A stretch of DNA of 64,000 bases from Prochilodus magdalenae (Eukaryota > Chordata > Actinopteri > Characiformes > Prochilodontidae). Positions within the stretch are counted from its first letter, which is position 1. Every line of letters begins with the position of its first letter. Below are positions 51,131 to 62,436 of the stretch, in pieces. Location: contig JAMWET010000761.1 of the NCBI GenBank assembly GCA_024036415.1, positions 849,218 to 913,217 of the forward strand, in the 5' to 3' direction. The position numbers and the translations under genes were made by a program. The notes below the pieces were generated by a model that was not told where the DNA came from, did not search any database, and was given only the letters and a program-made list of their open reading frames with translations.

Positions 51131-53345
51131 TGTTGGTGAAAATGTTGGTTTCTGTGTTATCACCACATAAATATCTCCTGACAAATGATTTTCAATCTCC
51201 TAGAAACCACCATTTTAGACATATGAGTTTTTGTTCTGACAATAATGGTTTGCAACTAAGGCACAAATCAAAATCCCAAAGCGATAAAGAAAGTGTGTAT
51301 GTGATTGAAAGAGAAAAAAAGAAAGAGAGAGAGACAGAGAGAGAGATTTCAAGTGCATAAGATAAAGCCAGAGATTTGATGAGTACTAGAGCTGAACTAC
51401 TTATGATCCTGTACTGAAGCCCACATCTCTTCTCTGAGAGGTCTACACAGGCAGATCACATCTTGTCTGGGACACGTGGGATCATGCCAGTGATGCGAAT
51501 GAGGGATGAAAAGCTGCCGCAATCCGTAGAATCAAAAAGTGATGTCATTTCCATGAATCCCTTGATCCTGACTAAGGCCCCCGTGTGCTTATATTTTGTG
51601 GAAGCCATCAGCCCTGTAAAAAATAATGACTGAAGCTAATAAGTTCTTTATTTTTTAAGCATCAGCAAAAACCACAAAATACTGATGTTGATTAGTGTGT
51701 AATTCATCAGGCCTGTTAAACAAATAAATGACGTAAATTAAAAACTGTTGTAATTCTAGAAGCTGATGAAAATCAATTGCTGCTGGCACTCAAACTGTGT
51801 ATATTAAATCACCAATACTGTAAGCATGTAAAAAGCTGATGAAAGTCAGTTTACTGGAACTTAAACCATGTAAAAGCTTCACCAACACAGTGTGAAAATG
51901 TTAGTCATACCAGCAGTTATGTGGAGAAAAGCCCATGGAATCATATCAGCCATGCCATGGGCTTTCTATAAAGGGGTGCAAATCAGCAAAGGCCCCACAG
52001 TAAGATATTATACGTTTTATATATATATAAATGATGTATCTCCCAACCAAAACTGTATTTTATTTTTTAAGTTATAACTTTCTAAACTGATGGACCTTTA
52101 GGAGCACTGTAAAAGACTTTACTTACAAATGGATGACTGAATATTACTGACCATTTGTGCTCCTTCACTCTATTAATGCCTTACTGGCACTAATATTGTC
52201 ATGGGTGTTATTATGTGGAATAGTCAGTCTGTGGCCTTTACCCAGTGACTCAGGCTTAATGTATGCTGTCCGCTCGTAACATCAAACATTTGTGGGAAAA
52301 CACTATGTGGGGAGTTCTCCCCTGGGAATCGATCTTGAAGATAGAGGGTATGGGGCTGACACATTTTGGCATGCTGTCTCTTCCTGTTCCTGTCTTTTTC
52401 AATGAAGCGATCTGGTGAATCCATTAGTTTATTGCTCTCAGGACTATTTTAAAATCAGGATGTTTAGGATGTTTTCTCTCAACAGATGTTCCCCCTCCAG
52501 AAAAAGAGAGAGAGAGAAAGGACATGCACAAAAAAGGAAATTGGGGAATGCAAATATGTATGCAATACATAAACTGTCAGACATCAGCCTTCTTTTTTCT
52601 TTAAAGGCAATGGCACACAGTCTTCAGTTTAGAGCTTGTGTTTTATCTCCCCAGTTTGGATCTTACAGGGTAGCTTTTAGTATCCAGCTAATCAAGAAAC
52701 AGAGAGCAAGCAAAGACTGAATCACTGGTGTTTTCCTTACTTAAATAAGTTGAACATGCTAAAAGATGGAACTCTACATGTTCCAGGTTAAGTCATTTCT
52801 TCTCCCCTAAAAGACCTGTGGAGCCTAAGGTAATCCTACAGAGGTGAAGGGAATGCTACAGTCAAACAGGGGTGATACTAACATAGTAACAGAGATGAGG
52901 ACTACGGATTGTTTCATCAAGGGAAGGATAAATTAGAAGGAGCACTGCTCCTTAGTTTACCAAAAACAATAAATAACAATATGCATAAGACTGTATGAAG
53001 ATCACAGGTTCAAATGAACCTAGTGTACCAAAAGCGAGGGAGAGAGAGGGAGGGTAAGAGGGAGGGAGAGATGCCTAGCTTAAAATAGTTGGTTCCTGGT
53101 GATATGGGAAAAGTACAAAGTGTTAGGCTTTAGGCACATTTATGAGTGTGTATGTTTGTGCACAGCCTTGGCAGGGACTCTTTGCTTTGCTAGGCCAGGG
53201 TCATAAAGGCTGCAATGTCACAAGGGACATGGGCAAGACCACCAGAACCCCTTCATTGCATGCCATTATGCAGCAACATTCAGTCAAAGTCTAGGGTTTA
53301 GTAGCTCACAGGCATTGCTATACACCTCACATTCATACTTGTTAA
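51131..53345. other. Intron sequence, nothing recognised
   Basis: Purine-rich simple sequence lies at 51305-51346 and 53033-53070. No gene was seen. Confidence 0.5.
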
Positions 53346-53347
53346 CA

Positions 53348-53655
53348 TACAGTTACATGCAAAAGTTTGGGCTTCTATATTGGGTTTAAATAACTACAGA
53401 GAACACTGTGCTGAACATTGTGGTCTGGACATGTACTGTTCAATTTTCTGTATTTAACACACTGGGATAAAACCTTAGACAAAAAACATGGCCTGTGCAA
53501 AAGTTATGACAGATTTAATAAACAGAAATTGGGTTCTAAAATGTGCATGAAAGTATTATATTTCAGCTCCCTGTAGAGAAGAAATGAACTTAATTCCATT
53601 TAGAAAATGAACAAACATGTAATTTGACCAGAGCTGTTCAAAAGTTTACATAAGA
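53348..53655. mobile_element. Tc1/mariner-type miniature element
   Basis: The left end tacagttacatgcaaaagtt and the right inner sequence catgtaatttgaccagagct belong to a common fish element whose ends read as 'atgcaaaagtttgggc' plus 'ggtcaaattacatg'. The inside has no transposase. The right terminus is altered. Confidence 0.6.
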
Positions 53656-56275
53656 TTATACAGTAATGCATGTATAAATGTTATACTCAATAAGGCAAAG
53701 CATGTGAGTCATTGGAAATGCATGCAAGGAGCTCTTCGGCACATGGTATTCTCATCTGAACAACTTCACTTCCCGTCCTATTTCCTCTAATCCAACACAA
53801 TAGATCTTCCCCCAATTGTCCCTCTTTTTCTGAGGGGATTATTTTGGCACACGATACAGCGGCCAATTTCCTGTTCTTATCACACACAGACATCTCAGCC
53901 TGTAGATCAACACCTTTCCTCTCATGCAAATCTGGAGAGTGTGCAGACACCCACTCTCACGTGCACAGCTGACTTCAGGGACCACCTAGTGCCAAAACTT
54001 TGCCGCAGGCGGGTTTCCCAGACGATGGCCATTGTTGAGATACAAGCAGTCAAAAGAGTAAAGGGTCCAACCAACATGAACATGTCATGATCGACACCAA
54101 TACTAATTTTAAGGAGCTAAAAGGTACAGTGATCAAAGACAATGGGCAAATTAATCCTAGATTTTGCTCCAAGGCAATTCACAACACACAGTGAGGAAAA
54201 AATCCAGACTGTCTGGGGGCCCTTGATAAACAGAGTGGGAACCGCTGCTTTCAACTCTTTCCCACTCAAATTCAGTTCTTGTTTGTCTCCTGTGTCATAA
54301 AAACACGTACAATGAATGTACAGGGCAAAGGGTGTGATCATTAAATCATACGTCAGAGCTCCCATCTTAGAGCCAGACCTTTGTCCTATTGTCCGGTAGT
54401 CACAGTTTTTCCCTGCATTACATTCCTTTTCCAAAAAAAAAAAAAAAAAAAACCTGCATCAGAAGCCAACAATCCACCCCTGCACAGGAAAGGAACATCT
54501 TGAATTCTACTTACACAAACACCCTGAACACGTGATCTAAATGGCCATGCTGTTACTTTCCTGTGACGCACAACCTCCTCTTCCAAACTGTCCCAAGTCT
54601 GCTCCAAAATGCCATTCATCTTCACCCCAGTCTTAAATGCCATCTTTTACACCAAAACCTTTTCTTTAAGTAACAGTTTAACTACACTGGTAATGAAAGC
54701 GAATACCAAGAAACTCTAAATATTTAAAACCACAACTTTTACTTCCATGCTTTTTAATATATAAAAAAGTATAATCTTGATGTTTATTAAAGGAAAACAT
54801 TTCTATTTAGCAAACGGCTTATTGTCTGATGGATTTTTGTATTTTTAGTTAAATGTCATGAAAACTGCAACTTAACTAGAAGCCAATTAGGACAAAACAA
54901 CTCAGTACTTTAGGAGGCCTAATGACAAATAAATGCCTGCATCGAATGCACACTAATAATGGATACTGCATAGACAAGCAGTGTGTGAGTGTGTGAAAAC
55001 TTTACAATATGTTTAAAATGATAAGGTCAAATAACCAAGCAATTACATGGATCACCAGGGTTTACATATATATATATCAAGGTCAGCTAAGTATAGCAAT
55101 TTACATTTTGTTACAGACAGAGAGAAAACATGCCAACAAATGAACAAGTTATATGCTGTCATGTTGTCATGCCTATTTTGTGACAGAATTATATTATTCT
55201 TTGTATATTTTGCAAGTTCAGATGGTGCCTTTAACATGTAGTGCTAGTATTAGGGGAAGGGGAGGAGGAGAACTCCTGGATTTGGGAGTTCTAAGGTTTT
55301 AGTCTGTACATAGAAGCTGAGGAAATGATAGTAGATAGGAAGGAGGAGGGATTTCAGGCACATACCTCCCCAAAACTTTAGTTATTCCATAACTCCATTA
55401 TCTTATACATGAATATTGTTTAATAATTTACATGAGAAGGCAAATATAACTCCAGATATAAATCCGAACAAAACAATGAAAAGATATTTCACTCTGTTAA
55501 CATTATTTTCTGACTATGAAAAACTGTGAAGAAGACGAGTCATCACTGAACTGGTGAGCTTCAGTGTTAATGTTAGCTCATTACCTTATTCAAGGCCATC
55601 TCTATAACTCCAGTGGACTGACCTAAATATTTCCCTGGGGTTTTGTACACTAACATATGTTTTAAAATGTAACCTGTTTAAGGTTATTGTGTTTTTTGTT
55701 AAGTGTAAAAGTTTACCCTGTTGTGATACATCTTTCAAAGGCTACATTTGAAACTGATTGTGGCATAGAGCAGGATTGTCTTGGCTCAGCCTTCGCAGTC
55801 TACACAACCTTCGAGACACAGACCTTCTTAGACCAGTACCACTTGAAGTATGCAGCTCCAGAATTGGGTCACAGCTAATATCTGTTACCTTTGAAGGAGA
55901 CCTTAATACCAAGTCAGAATGTGGAGCACCAGGAAAAACACATTAGTCTTCCACTTTTATACTTCTGTCGTTGAAGACCGTTGGCATTACTTTATAACAG
56001 CAGTGCAGCTTTGGTCTGTGCTTTGGTCTATGCTTTACATTTAACCTCTTAGCAGCATCCTTTGTCCTAAGGGCACAAATTACCTTAATTTGTGAATGTA
56101 TTCCATTTGGAAAAAGAAAACAAAGTTTTAGAAGAGGTGAAGCCGTGAAGAAAATGGGAAAGAGTACAACCTAGGTATCACGTTCAGATGAAGAAGAAAT
56201 TCCCCAAGCTGAATCACAAAAACAGAAAGCCAGCCATCACCCTACTACAACCACAACAAAAGAGGTATGGACAAA
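53656..56275. other. Intron sequence, nothing recognised
   Basis: An A20 tract lies at 54434-54453. No gene or named repeat was seen. Confidence 0.5.
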
Positions 56276-56278
56276 TTG

Positions 56279-56355
<77 letters not shown>

Positions 56356-56390
56356 TTTATTGATCCCAGAGGGAAATTCAAGATGATGAT
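56279..56390 (-). repeat. LINE-type 3' tail with (GATA)n microsatellite, inverted copy
   Basis: About 19 GATA units are followed by gtttattgatcccagagggaa, the reverse complement of the unit at 4172-4200. The tail therefore lies on the minus strand. Confidence 0.78.
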
Positions 56391-59300
56391 GTGATTGGAA
56401 CATCATCTAAATTTCTTATTGCGCGTGTGTGTATTGTTAAAGCTTTTATGGAAATATGAATATAGAATATGAAAAGCAGTGAATAACAGTTGGGTCCAAT
56501 CTACAGAAGTTTACTTGGTTTACTCTTAACTGCTTCTACTGACTGGTGACATCTGCATCTAAGGTCATTTGTGTGTATATGTCTGTTACACAGCCTACCG
56601 GGATGTTTGTGGCCTTTTCAGAGCATTGCTTTGAGGAAACATGAGAGGCCTATTTTCTCAGAGTGACATTAACGTTTCCCATAAATAAAGAAAGGCACAC
56701 ATCCCACCCTTCATGAAACATCTACTCAAGATCTATCATCTAGTCCAAATCCAACTGCCATTAGAATACACTAACTTGCCTGAAGTTGCAAATTCAACCA
56801 CTGTTCCTGTTATACTCTTTAATCTTCAAAAGCCAATGAGAAATAAAATAAATATATGCCAACTGTGATCATCGAACTGCACCTTTCAGTCCAACTTCCA
56901 AGTTAATCCAAGCTATAGTGCTAACAATGAAAAGGCTATCCGTTCATAGCATTTGCTGCCCTGATGAGGTCATCCAGGACTGTGGAATGATGCTTGTCTG
57001 AAAATAGCTTTTCCTGCAGACCTGGGCTCACTGCGGTGCCTGGACCAGCACAATGCACAGAGTGTCCCCTTAGCACTGTCACAAGCTTTTCATCAGGGAC
57101 GCACGAAATCAGATAAAGCCTGAGACAAGAAGGCCCCTTCTTCCACTTAGGCAAATGACTTTAGCTCTAAAACGGCAAAGTATGATATTAATATCTCACT
57201 CTGGAGCGGTGGTACCTCCTGACAGTGGCATTGCTGTCCTCAGGCACATACTTGATCAGAGTTAAAGAAGAAGGTTCTTTTATGTACAGATGCAACAAAG
57301 ATTGGGAATCAAAAGAAAGATAGAACATGCTGCTATGTACTGTAGCAGTACTTCCTAAACCATTCATGCAGTTCCTCTATTCCCTGTGTTCAGACCTTAC
57401 ACATTTCATGACATCTTGTAACTTTCTACATAAAACATATGACAAGTCTTGAAAGCATTTAGTAGAAGAGGAACAAAAGTAGTGGGCAGGGGTAGGATAT
57501 TGTCTTTCCCACATGAGTCTTAACCTCCAAAGAGAATTTTGATGATGACCTTTACATGTTCTTTCTTGGCTACTAAAAGCAGCAAACCACAGTCAGACCG
57601 CAGGCCTCACAGAAGAGAGAGAAGGTTTGCAGACGGAAAAAAACTTTTGTTCCTCATTTCAGGCCCCAATTGAGTTCACTGATTTGGCTGTTGGTGGTGG
57701 GTGGCGATCCGACACAGAGATTATGTGTTTCGGGAACAAACATCCCCATCTGGTAAATGTTGTCAAGCTATGACTCAGTACTCCTTAAGGATATTATCCC
57801 TCATAGACATGCGGTACTAATATCAGTGCAACAACTGCTAATCTGTAACCTGACATGAGAAGACATCTAATGAGATAACTGCTCTATATTGAACATATTT
57901 CTGGCCTCAACTATTTAAGATGATCAAGATCACGACAAAGAAGAGTGTCTTTTCGCTTTAGGCTTATTTTAAAGAAATGGTTTGGTGAAAATCTAACCAG
58001 ATGAGCAGGTGAGAGGAAATAGCCAAGACCTATTTAATGTAACTGCTTTAGTTTTAAGCTGGAGCTACAAGTCTAATGTTACTGGCAAGTGCTACAAGTC
58101 TATAGTCACCTAAATCTTTTCTGTAAATGCATCCTCAAAGCTGCTTACCAAAACCATATCCAAGTCTTTAATAAGGTACCACAAACTTGCAGGTGTGGTT
58201 TACAGCACAATACAACTTACTGTGAACTATAAAACTGAGCAAATGTCATAGTGTAGCTGTATATTCCAGACACAACATCTTAAAACACACAAAGACAAAG
58301 AAATGTATTTGGCATCATGCAGATCATGCTTGCAATCCCTTGTTTCTTTTTATGAATGAATGTTTATTCTTCAGTTTTTGTGACCTGAAGACATATGTTG
58401 TAAAGCGACAGTCACTTTAACTGCAGTATCCCATCCACATGCCAAATGACGTACATGCACGTGAGAGGGATTCCGATTCCGTGGAGGGGTCAGGATTCAG
58501 CACAGCACATGGAGAATGTCAAACAGTGTCTTTAAGGCTAAGTCTAAACCAAACTGTCAGCTGTGCACAACCTTAATGAAGACCTTTGTGCTGTTTCAGT
58601 GGGTTATAAGCAGCTGTGGTTAATTGGTAAATATTTGGATGGTTATTGATTTCTATTGTTTGTAAGCAATGTTACCATTCTAGCTCCAGCACTAGCAAAC
58701 TAAAGCTAAAGAACAATCTGAACATCAGTCATGTGTTGATTGATTTACTACATCTGGGGTAAGGAGAAGATTGTGCAATTATGATTTTCTGCCAAACCAT
58801 TTCTGTAACCGCAGGCATAGCTGTGTGAAAATACACATGCTGTCAGCCTTATAGGGTGAGATGAAACCCATGCCTCTTGGAATATATTTAAGAATGAGAA
58901 GCTGTGCTTTTACAGATTCTAATCCTTTCCGAGTTCAATTTGTCTGAAGCTACATCGAATTCATCAGCCTTTTCTAGCCTGAGCAGACTAGAGACAAAAC
59001 AAGTCACCACTCGGTTCTCAACATTCCTATAGGCTAAACAGCAGGGGATTCACTACAAATGGTGCATGTTCAGTAACATCACAAATCTTGAGCTGAAGTC
59101 GCATGTACTGAAGTCAATGTTAAGATTAGGTTTGCATATAGCCATAGCAGAGTTCTGTTATACAGTAATACACAGGTCAATAGAAACTCTCTGTAGTAGT
59201 AAAGTAGAAAAAATAAACCTTAGAAATAAAAACTCTACACTGGATTCACAATTAACAGTACTATTACGATACTTTGAACAAAATTTGAATTAAAGAATAT

Positions 59301-59455
59301 GCTGACTGTAATGGTGGTGTTGCACAACTTTCCAAGGCAGGAGTAGTGCTGGAGCTGATTGGCACTGATGCTGTTATAGTTTTGCATTGCAATGTCACAA
59401 TTTCACAACGCATTGTCCCCCCCTACTAACTATTCTGAAAATAAAAAGGTTCTTC
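56391..59455. other. Intron sequence, nothing recognised
   Basis: No recognised features. A 10-nt segment (gctacaagtct) is repeated near 58064 and 58090. Confidence 0.5.
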
Positions 59456-59460
59456 TACCG

Positions 59461-59623
59461 CAGGGGTGACCAATCTTACCCACAAGGTAATTATCCCAAC
59501 AAAGCAGGACATGCCGTTTGAAGGCAAACTCATTGAACGAGTGGAGTCAGGTGTGCTTCAGGTTGTTTGGAGGGAAAACCTGCAGCCACAAGGGAACTTT
59601 GCGGCTATGAGTGCACACCCCTG
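59461..59623. mobile_element. 163-bp hAT-type miniature element
   Basis: Starts CAGGGGTGACCAATCTTACC and ends GTGCACACCCCTG, so the termini pair over CAGGGGTG. The internal gtcaggtgtgcttcagg and aaaacctgcagccacaaggg match a common fish element. No coding capacity. Confidence 0.65.
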
Positions 59624-61332
59624 TTTTATGGTATTGTTTAGAAAATCCTAAATTTCCTAAAATGAATGAGTGCTTTTCGGTAACTGGGCTGTCTGATTTA
59701 AATCACCCTGCTGATGACTGTAATACAGCACTGTTTTGAAACAAATAAAAATAAAATTACAGTGAGAGCCAGCCAGGCTAAAGTACAGCCTTCTCACAAC
59801 AGGGTTTGTTTTTCTACACTGAAATAAGCGTCCACAGTTTAACAATAAGAGCAATCAATTTGTACCATGTATACATAAAAACTAACTTCATTAGAACTTT
59901 CAATTTACAGAATGAAAAACTAAACACACTAAAGACATTAAAGACACTGTTAATGTTAAATTCTACACTTCTGCCTTGTGGTTCTAAAATATTTCTCAGA
60001 GTTTGAGATCTCTTTTGTCACTATTTGGTGTTTAAACAAGATATGGGTCACAAGTGGACCTACTGTAAAAATAGAAACCGTTAAAGTTTTTGTTGGCTCT
60101 TTGGCACCTGTCCAGTAGGACTAGTTGACTACTGGTTGGCGATAGTGCTTTAAGCTTGAGGACATTTCTCCACCAATCCACATGATTTTAAAGGGCTAGT
60201 TTAAATGTCATTATATCCGGTTTCCCAAACACTACAACAAAAGGTCATATCAGAAGGAGCACAATGCCCTATAAACTGAAATATTTCAGTTGTGGTGTTT
60301 CTAATTTCTGTGGCTCTCCAGATCTCCGCCTTGGGTGTGCCCAAGTCGGATACAAATTTGATAGAAAAAGGCACATTGTGTTGCACTGACCTGTGGGGTT
60401 TGCCTTCATCACAGATTTTTAAAATCAGATTTAGGGCCAAGCATTAATCAAAAAAGATTTTATCAATGACATCATCAGCAATTAGTCAACGCTGACTCCC
60501 ATCATGTAACCTATTGTCCAGTAGTCACTAATGCTATTTTGTGTTTTCCTGATGGATTGAGATTCCAGCGGTCTGGACTGATTCTATAAACATTATAAGT
60601 GTACTAGTGTGCAATATGTAAACAACATAAATTTCTTCAGTATAATTCAGTATCAAAATGCCTTCAGTGCTCTGTGCTTATGATCATTTTAATACATATC
60701 CGTGTCAGACTAATTAATGACCTCCTATTAAAAAATTGGTGGACCAAGCATGATTATAGTGTCTTTCCACCTAAAATGAATAGATTAGGAGTCTTAAAGC
60801 CACAATAAATCATGCTACTTGTACTCTACCTAAGAACATTTGAAGGTAAATAGTTTTGTATTTGTGGAGATCTAAAGTGAGGAACTTCTACTTTTAGTGG
60901 GGTGGTATTTTACCCTGTGTATCTTTACTTTAACTCAAGTACATGGTTTGTGTACTTCATTTACAGCTGCATATAATGTACTATGCTAGCACCAGTCTTG
61001 GATTAGGTAGATCATCAGTGTTAGATTACGTTTAGGAGCAGTGAGTTAGTGTTGTTGAAGGTAATGTGGTTAAAATATAATGTACTGTTTTACACTGTTT
61101 CCTCACTTTGGCTTTTAAAGTGTGTACATCACTTTAAAGGGTTAAATATCAGCAGCTGTAAAGCCCATGCCTGAAACCCTCTCAACATCCCCCTGGACAC
61201 ACCCACTTGCAATATAACGGTAGTTGCTTAGAGAAGCTTTTACTCAGTGGTGCACATGAACACTAGACTCAATCTAATTCATCATTTTGTTCAAACTGTA
61301 CATAAAACATTTAAAAGAGGAACTCGACTCAC
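59624..61332. other. Intron sequence, nothing recognised
   Basis: A fragment at 60895-60965 (tttaactcaagtacatggtt) resembles hAT miniature ends. Otherwise nothing was seen up to the signal peptide exon. Confidence 0.5.
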
Positions 61333-61384
61333 TGCGTTAACTTCTGACGTCAGTAGGAGAATGGTGAGACAAAAAAGCAGAAAC
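61333..61384 (-). CDS. col4a2: col4a2 exon 3: hydrophobic core of signal peptide
   Basis: The 52-nt exon codes, after completing Arg5, FLLFCLTILLLTSEVNA and ends in phase 0 at a gtgagt donor. Signal peptidase would plausibly cleave after the terminal Ala22 (VNA), just before the GGKK start of the 7S exon. The exon contains a perfect CRE palindrome (TGACGTCA) at 61345-61352. Confidence 0.88.
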
Positions 61385-61494
61385 CTGAAAAACACAGATG
61401 AAAAGACTTGAACGCTGTTGCGAGCTTGAGCTCTCACTAATGCGCATGGGCGAATTGTCTTTACGCGCACAGTCTGAAGTCTCAGAAAGTTTAC
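61385..61494 (-). other. col4a2: Short col4a2 intron splitting the signal peptide
   Basis: This is a 110-bp intron running from gtaaac to a pyrimidine-rich gtttttcag acceptor. Removing it joins AG to G, giving an Arg codon that leads into the hydrophobic core. Confidence 0.85.
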
Positions 61495-61508
61495 CTTAGA
61501 GTTTTCAT
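61495..61508 (-). CDS. col4a2: col4a2 exon 2, coding part: start codon and n-region
   Basis: The exon codes ATG AAA ACT CTA AG before the donor gtaaac and ends in phase 2. Joined to the next exon it gives MKTLR followed by a hydrophobic core, which is a classic signal peptide. In-frame ATGs also lie at 61520 (adds MEGA) and 61538 (adds MKFEVRMEGA). I prefer 61508 because it gives the most typical short n-region, and its -3 base is a purine. The human protein has a longer n-region, so an upstream start cannot be excluded. Confidence 0.8.
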
Positions 61509-61943
61509 CGCTCCCTCCATCCGCACTTCAAATTTCATTCTATCTCGCTTTTGTCGTTCACTGACACCACCTCTACAGCATGGCCACCATGCGCAGCCTG
61601 GACAAAACATGTTACAGTTGCGTGGATTAAACACAGTTTTGCAGGACACAGAAAGGTTCTGCCAAAAGGCTGAACAGCAGACATTCAAACATCAGCTGTG
61701 CTACACTATTAAAAGGCCTATAGAGAGCAAATACAGCATGCTGGTTTTAAATGAAGCCCACCTTGTCTGCGTCTATAACAACATTTAAGATAAGAACAAG
61801 CTCTCGGTACTTTTTCAGGTTAAGGTTAACACGTAAGCCCACGACCCACTGTTGTGTTCTAACAGTCCTTCTGACTAAACATGTATAGTAATAGTAGCAT
61901 TAGTGTTAAAGACGCTCTAACTGCGAGGACCTCGCGCTCTTAC

Positions 61944-61944
61944 C
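61944..61944 (-). other. col4a2: Probable splice donor of non-coding col4a2 exon 1
   Basis: On the minus strand the sequence CCGAG/gtaaga makes a strong donor, with the last exon base at 61944. It lies in CpG-rich DNA upstream of the exon carrying the start codon. A non-coding first exon would fit human COL4A2. The 5' end of this exon and the acceptor of the next one are not determined; a candidate acceptor (gttttgtccag) would start exon 2 at 61597. Confidence 0.5.
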
Positions 61945-62361
61945 TCGGATACGCGCGCTCCTGTGGACTCGGACGCGGTGCGCTCTGCGCGTTGCAACAC
62001 GGTGCAGAATTCCCGCGCTTATTTTAGAAGAAAAGGCTCATCTGTGTCTCTCTTACTCTTTGGAGAAACTTTCTCTGGGCAATGTTGAAAAGAGAGTGTT
62101 GCTTCTGTTGTCGAGCTCGTGCGTGCTGAGGGTGGTCGCTCGCGTGAGGGGTGGGTGGGGGTGTGGTGGTCTCATCTAGGAGTAGCTGCTTTGAACAGAA
62201 CCACATAACGTCGAGGGCAAAGATGCAGACAAACGTGCCGTTTCGTCTCCGGTAGAAGAGCAGACTTTTGCAGGTTTCGAGGCGCGAGGAAGAATCACGG
62301 TGCGCATTTTCACGACCCTTCGGCGTCCGTTGAGGTGTGAGGGGGCAACGCGAGTGGCGCC
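61945..62361. promoter_or_regulatory. Probable bidirectional col4a1/col4a2 promoter and 5' leaders
   Basis: This 417-bp stretch lies between the probable col4a2 exon 1 donor and the col4a1 start codon. Its edges are rich in CpG: about 16 CpG in 61921-62020, and many more in 62101-62160 and 62280-62360. That contrasts with the CpG-poor, AT-rich introns. A G-rich GT-box/KLF/Sp1-like tract lies at 62144-62170, with no convincing TATA box. Human COL4A1 and COL4A2 are known to share a short bidirectional promoter. The arrangement here is the same by inference. Transcription starts cannot be placed from sequence alone, so part of this stretch is 5' leader of one or both genes. Confidence 0.75.
62223..62255 (+). 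other. Possible short upstream ORF in col4a1 leader
   Basis: An ATG with A at -3 opens ten codons (MQTNVPFRLR) ending in TAG, 107 nt before the col4a1 start. It matters only if transcription starts upstream of 62223, which is not known. Confidence 0.3.
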
Positions 62362-62436
62362 ATGCTCTTCTCAGGTGGCACACTGTTTCTCCTGGTTGCT
62401 GTTCTCCTGTCCGGCGTTCACCAGAGCAGAGCTGAG
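62362..62436 (+). CDS. col4a1: col4a1 exon 1, signal peptide (partial gene)
   Basis: The ATG at 62362 has a purine at -3 and opens 25 codons before a GAG/gtaaag splice donor in phase 0. The peptide has a hydrophobic core (LFLLVAVLLSGV) and ends HQSRAE. This resembles the end of the human alpha-1(IV) signal peptide (HSRAAAK), which is also followed by a phase-0 junction. It lies on the opposite strand about 850 bp from the col4a2 start, as expected for the head-to-head pair. The next exon, which should carry the alpha-1 cysteine motif, is not seen before the window end. The identity therefore rests on position and this short peptide. COL4A5 or COL4A3 would be the alternative if the partner gene were not col4a2. 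Confidence 0.8.

Larger units (their letters stand above)
34527..61332 (-). other. col4a2: col4a2 intron 3, about 26.8 kb
   Basis: The intron lies between the signal peptide exon and the cysteine exon. It contains transposon relics, SINEs and microsatellites listed separately, plus a DR1 element at 43759. I found no exon or non-coding RNA that I can support. Large 5' introns in collagen IV genes often hold enhancers, but none is proven here. Confidence 0.8.
873..61944 (-). other. col4a2: col4a2 gene, 5' half (collagen IV alpha-2 chain)
   Basis: This is the whole visible extent of a minus-strand gene for the collagen type IV alpha-2 chain, a secreted basement-membrane protein that forms (alpha1)2(alpha2) heterotrimers. 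Fourteen coding exons join without a frameshift into 291 residues. Residues 1-22 are a signal peptide, 23-49 a cysteine-rich non-helical start (Cys 31, 36, 40, 42), and Gly-X-Y repeats begin at residue 50, with a further 7S cysteine at 126. Interruptions of the helix fall where human alpha-2(IV) has them, for example the charged break after GDKGDP. COL4A4 and COL4A6 are less likely because the [17 protein letters not shown] and GHPGQGG motifs are alpha-2-type. The 3' part, including the NC1 domain, lies beyond position 1. Introns of about 30 and 27 kb flank the cysteine exon. Confidence 0.92.

Noticed and set aside
61509..61688. N-terminal extension of col4a2 from the in-frame ATG at 61688
   Set aside because: The frame is open, but it would bury the signal peptide 60 residues inside the protein. 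Part of this stretch is probably intron or 5' leader.
62024..62383. 119-codon minus-strand gene opposite col4a1 exon 1
   Set aside because: It overlaps the promoter and the start of col4a1, is rich in CpG-derived Arg/His codons, and has no family features. It is most likely chance.
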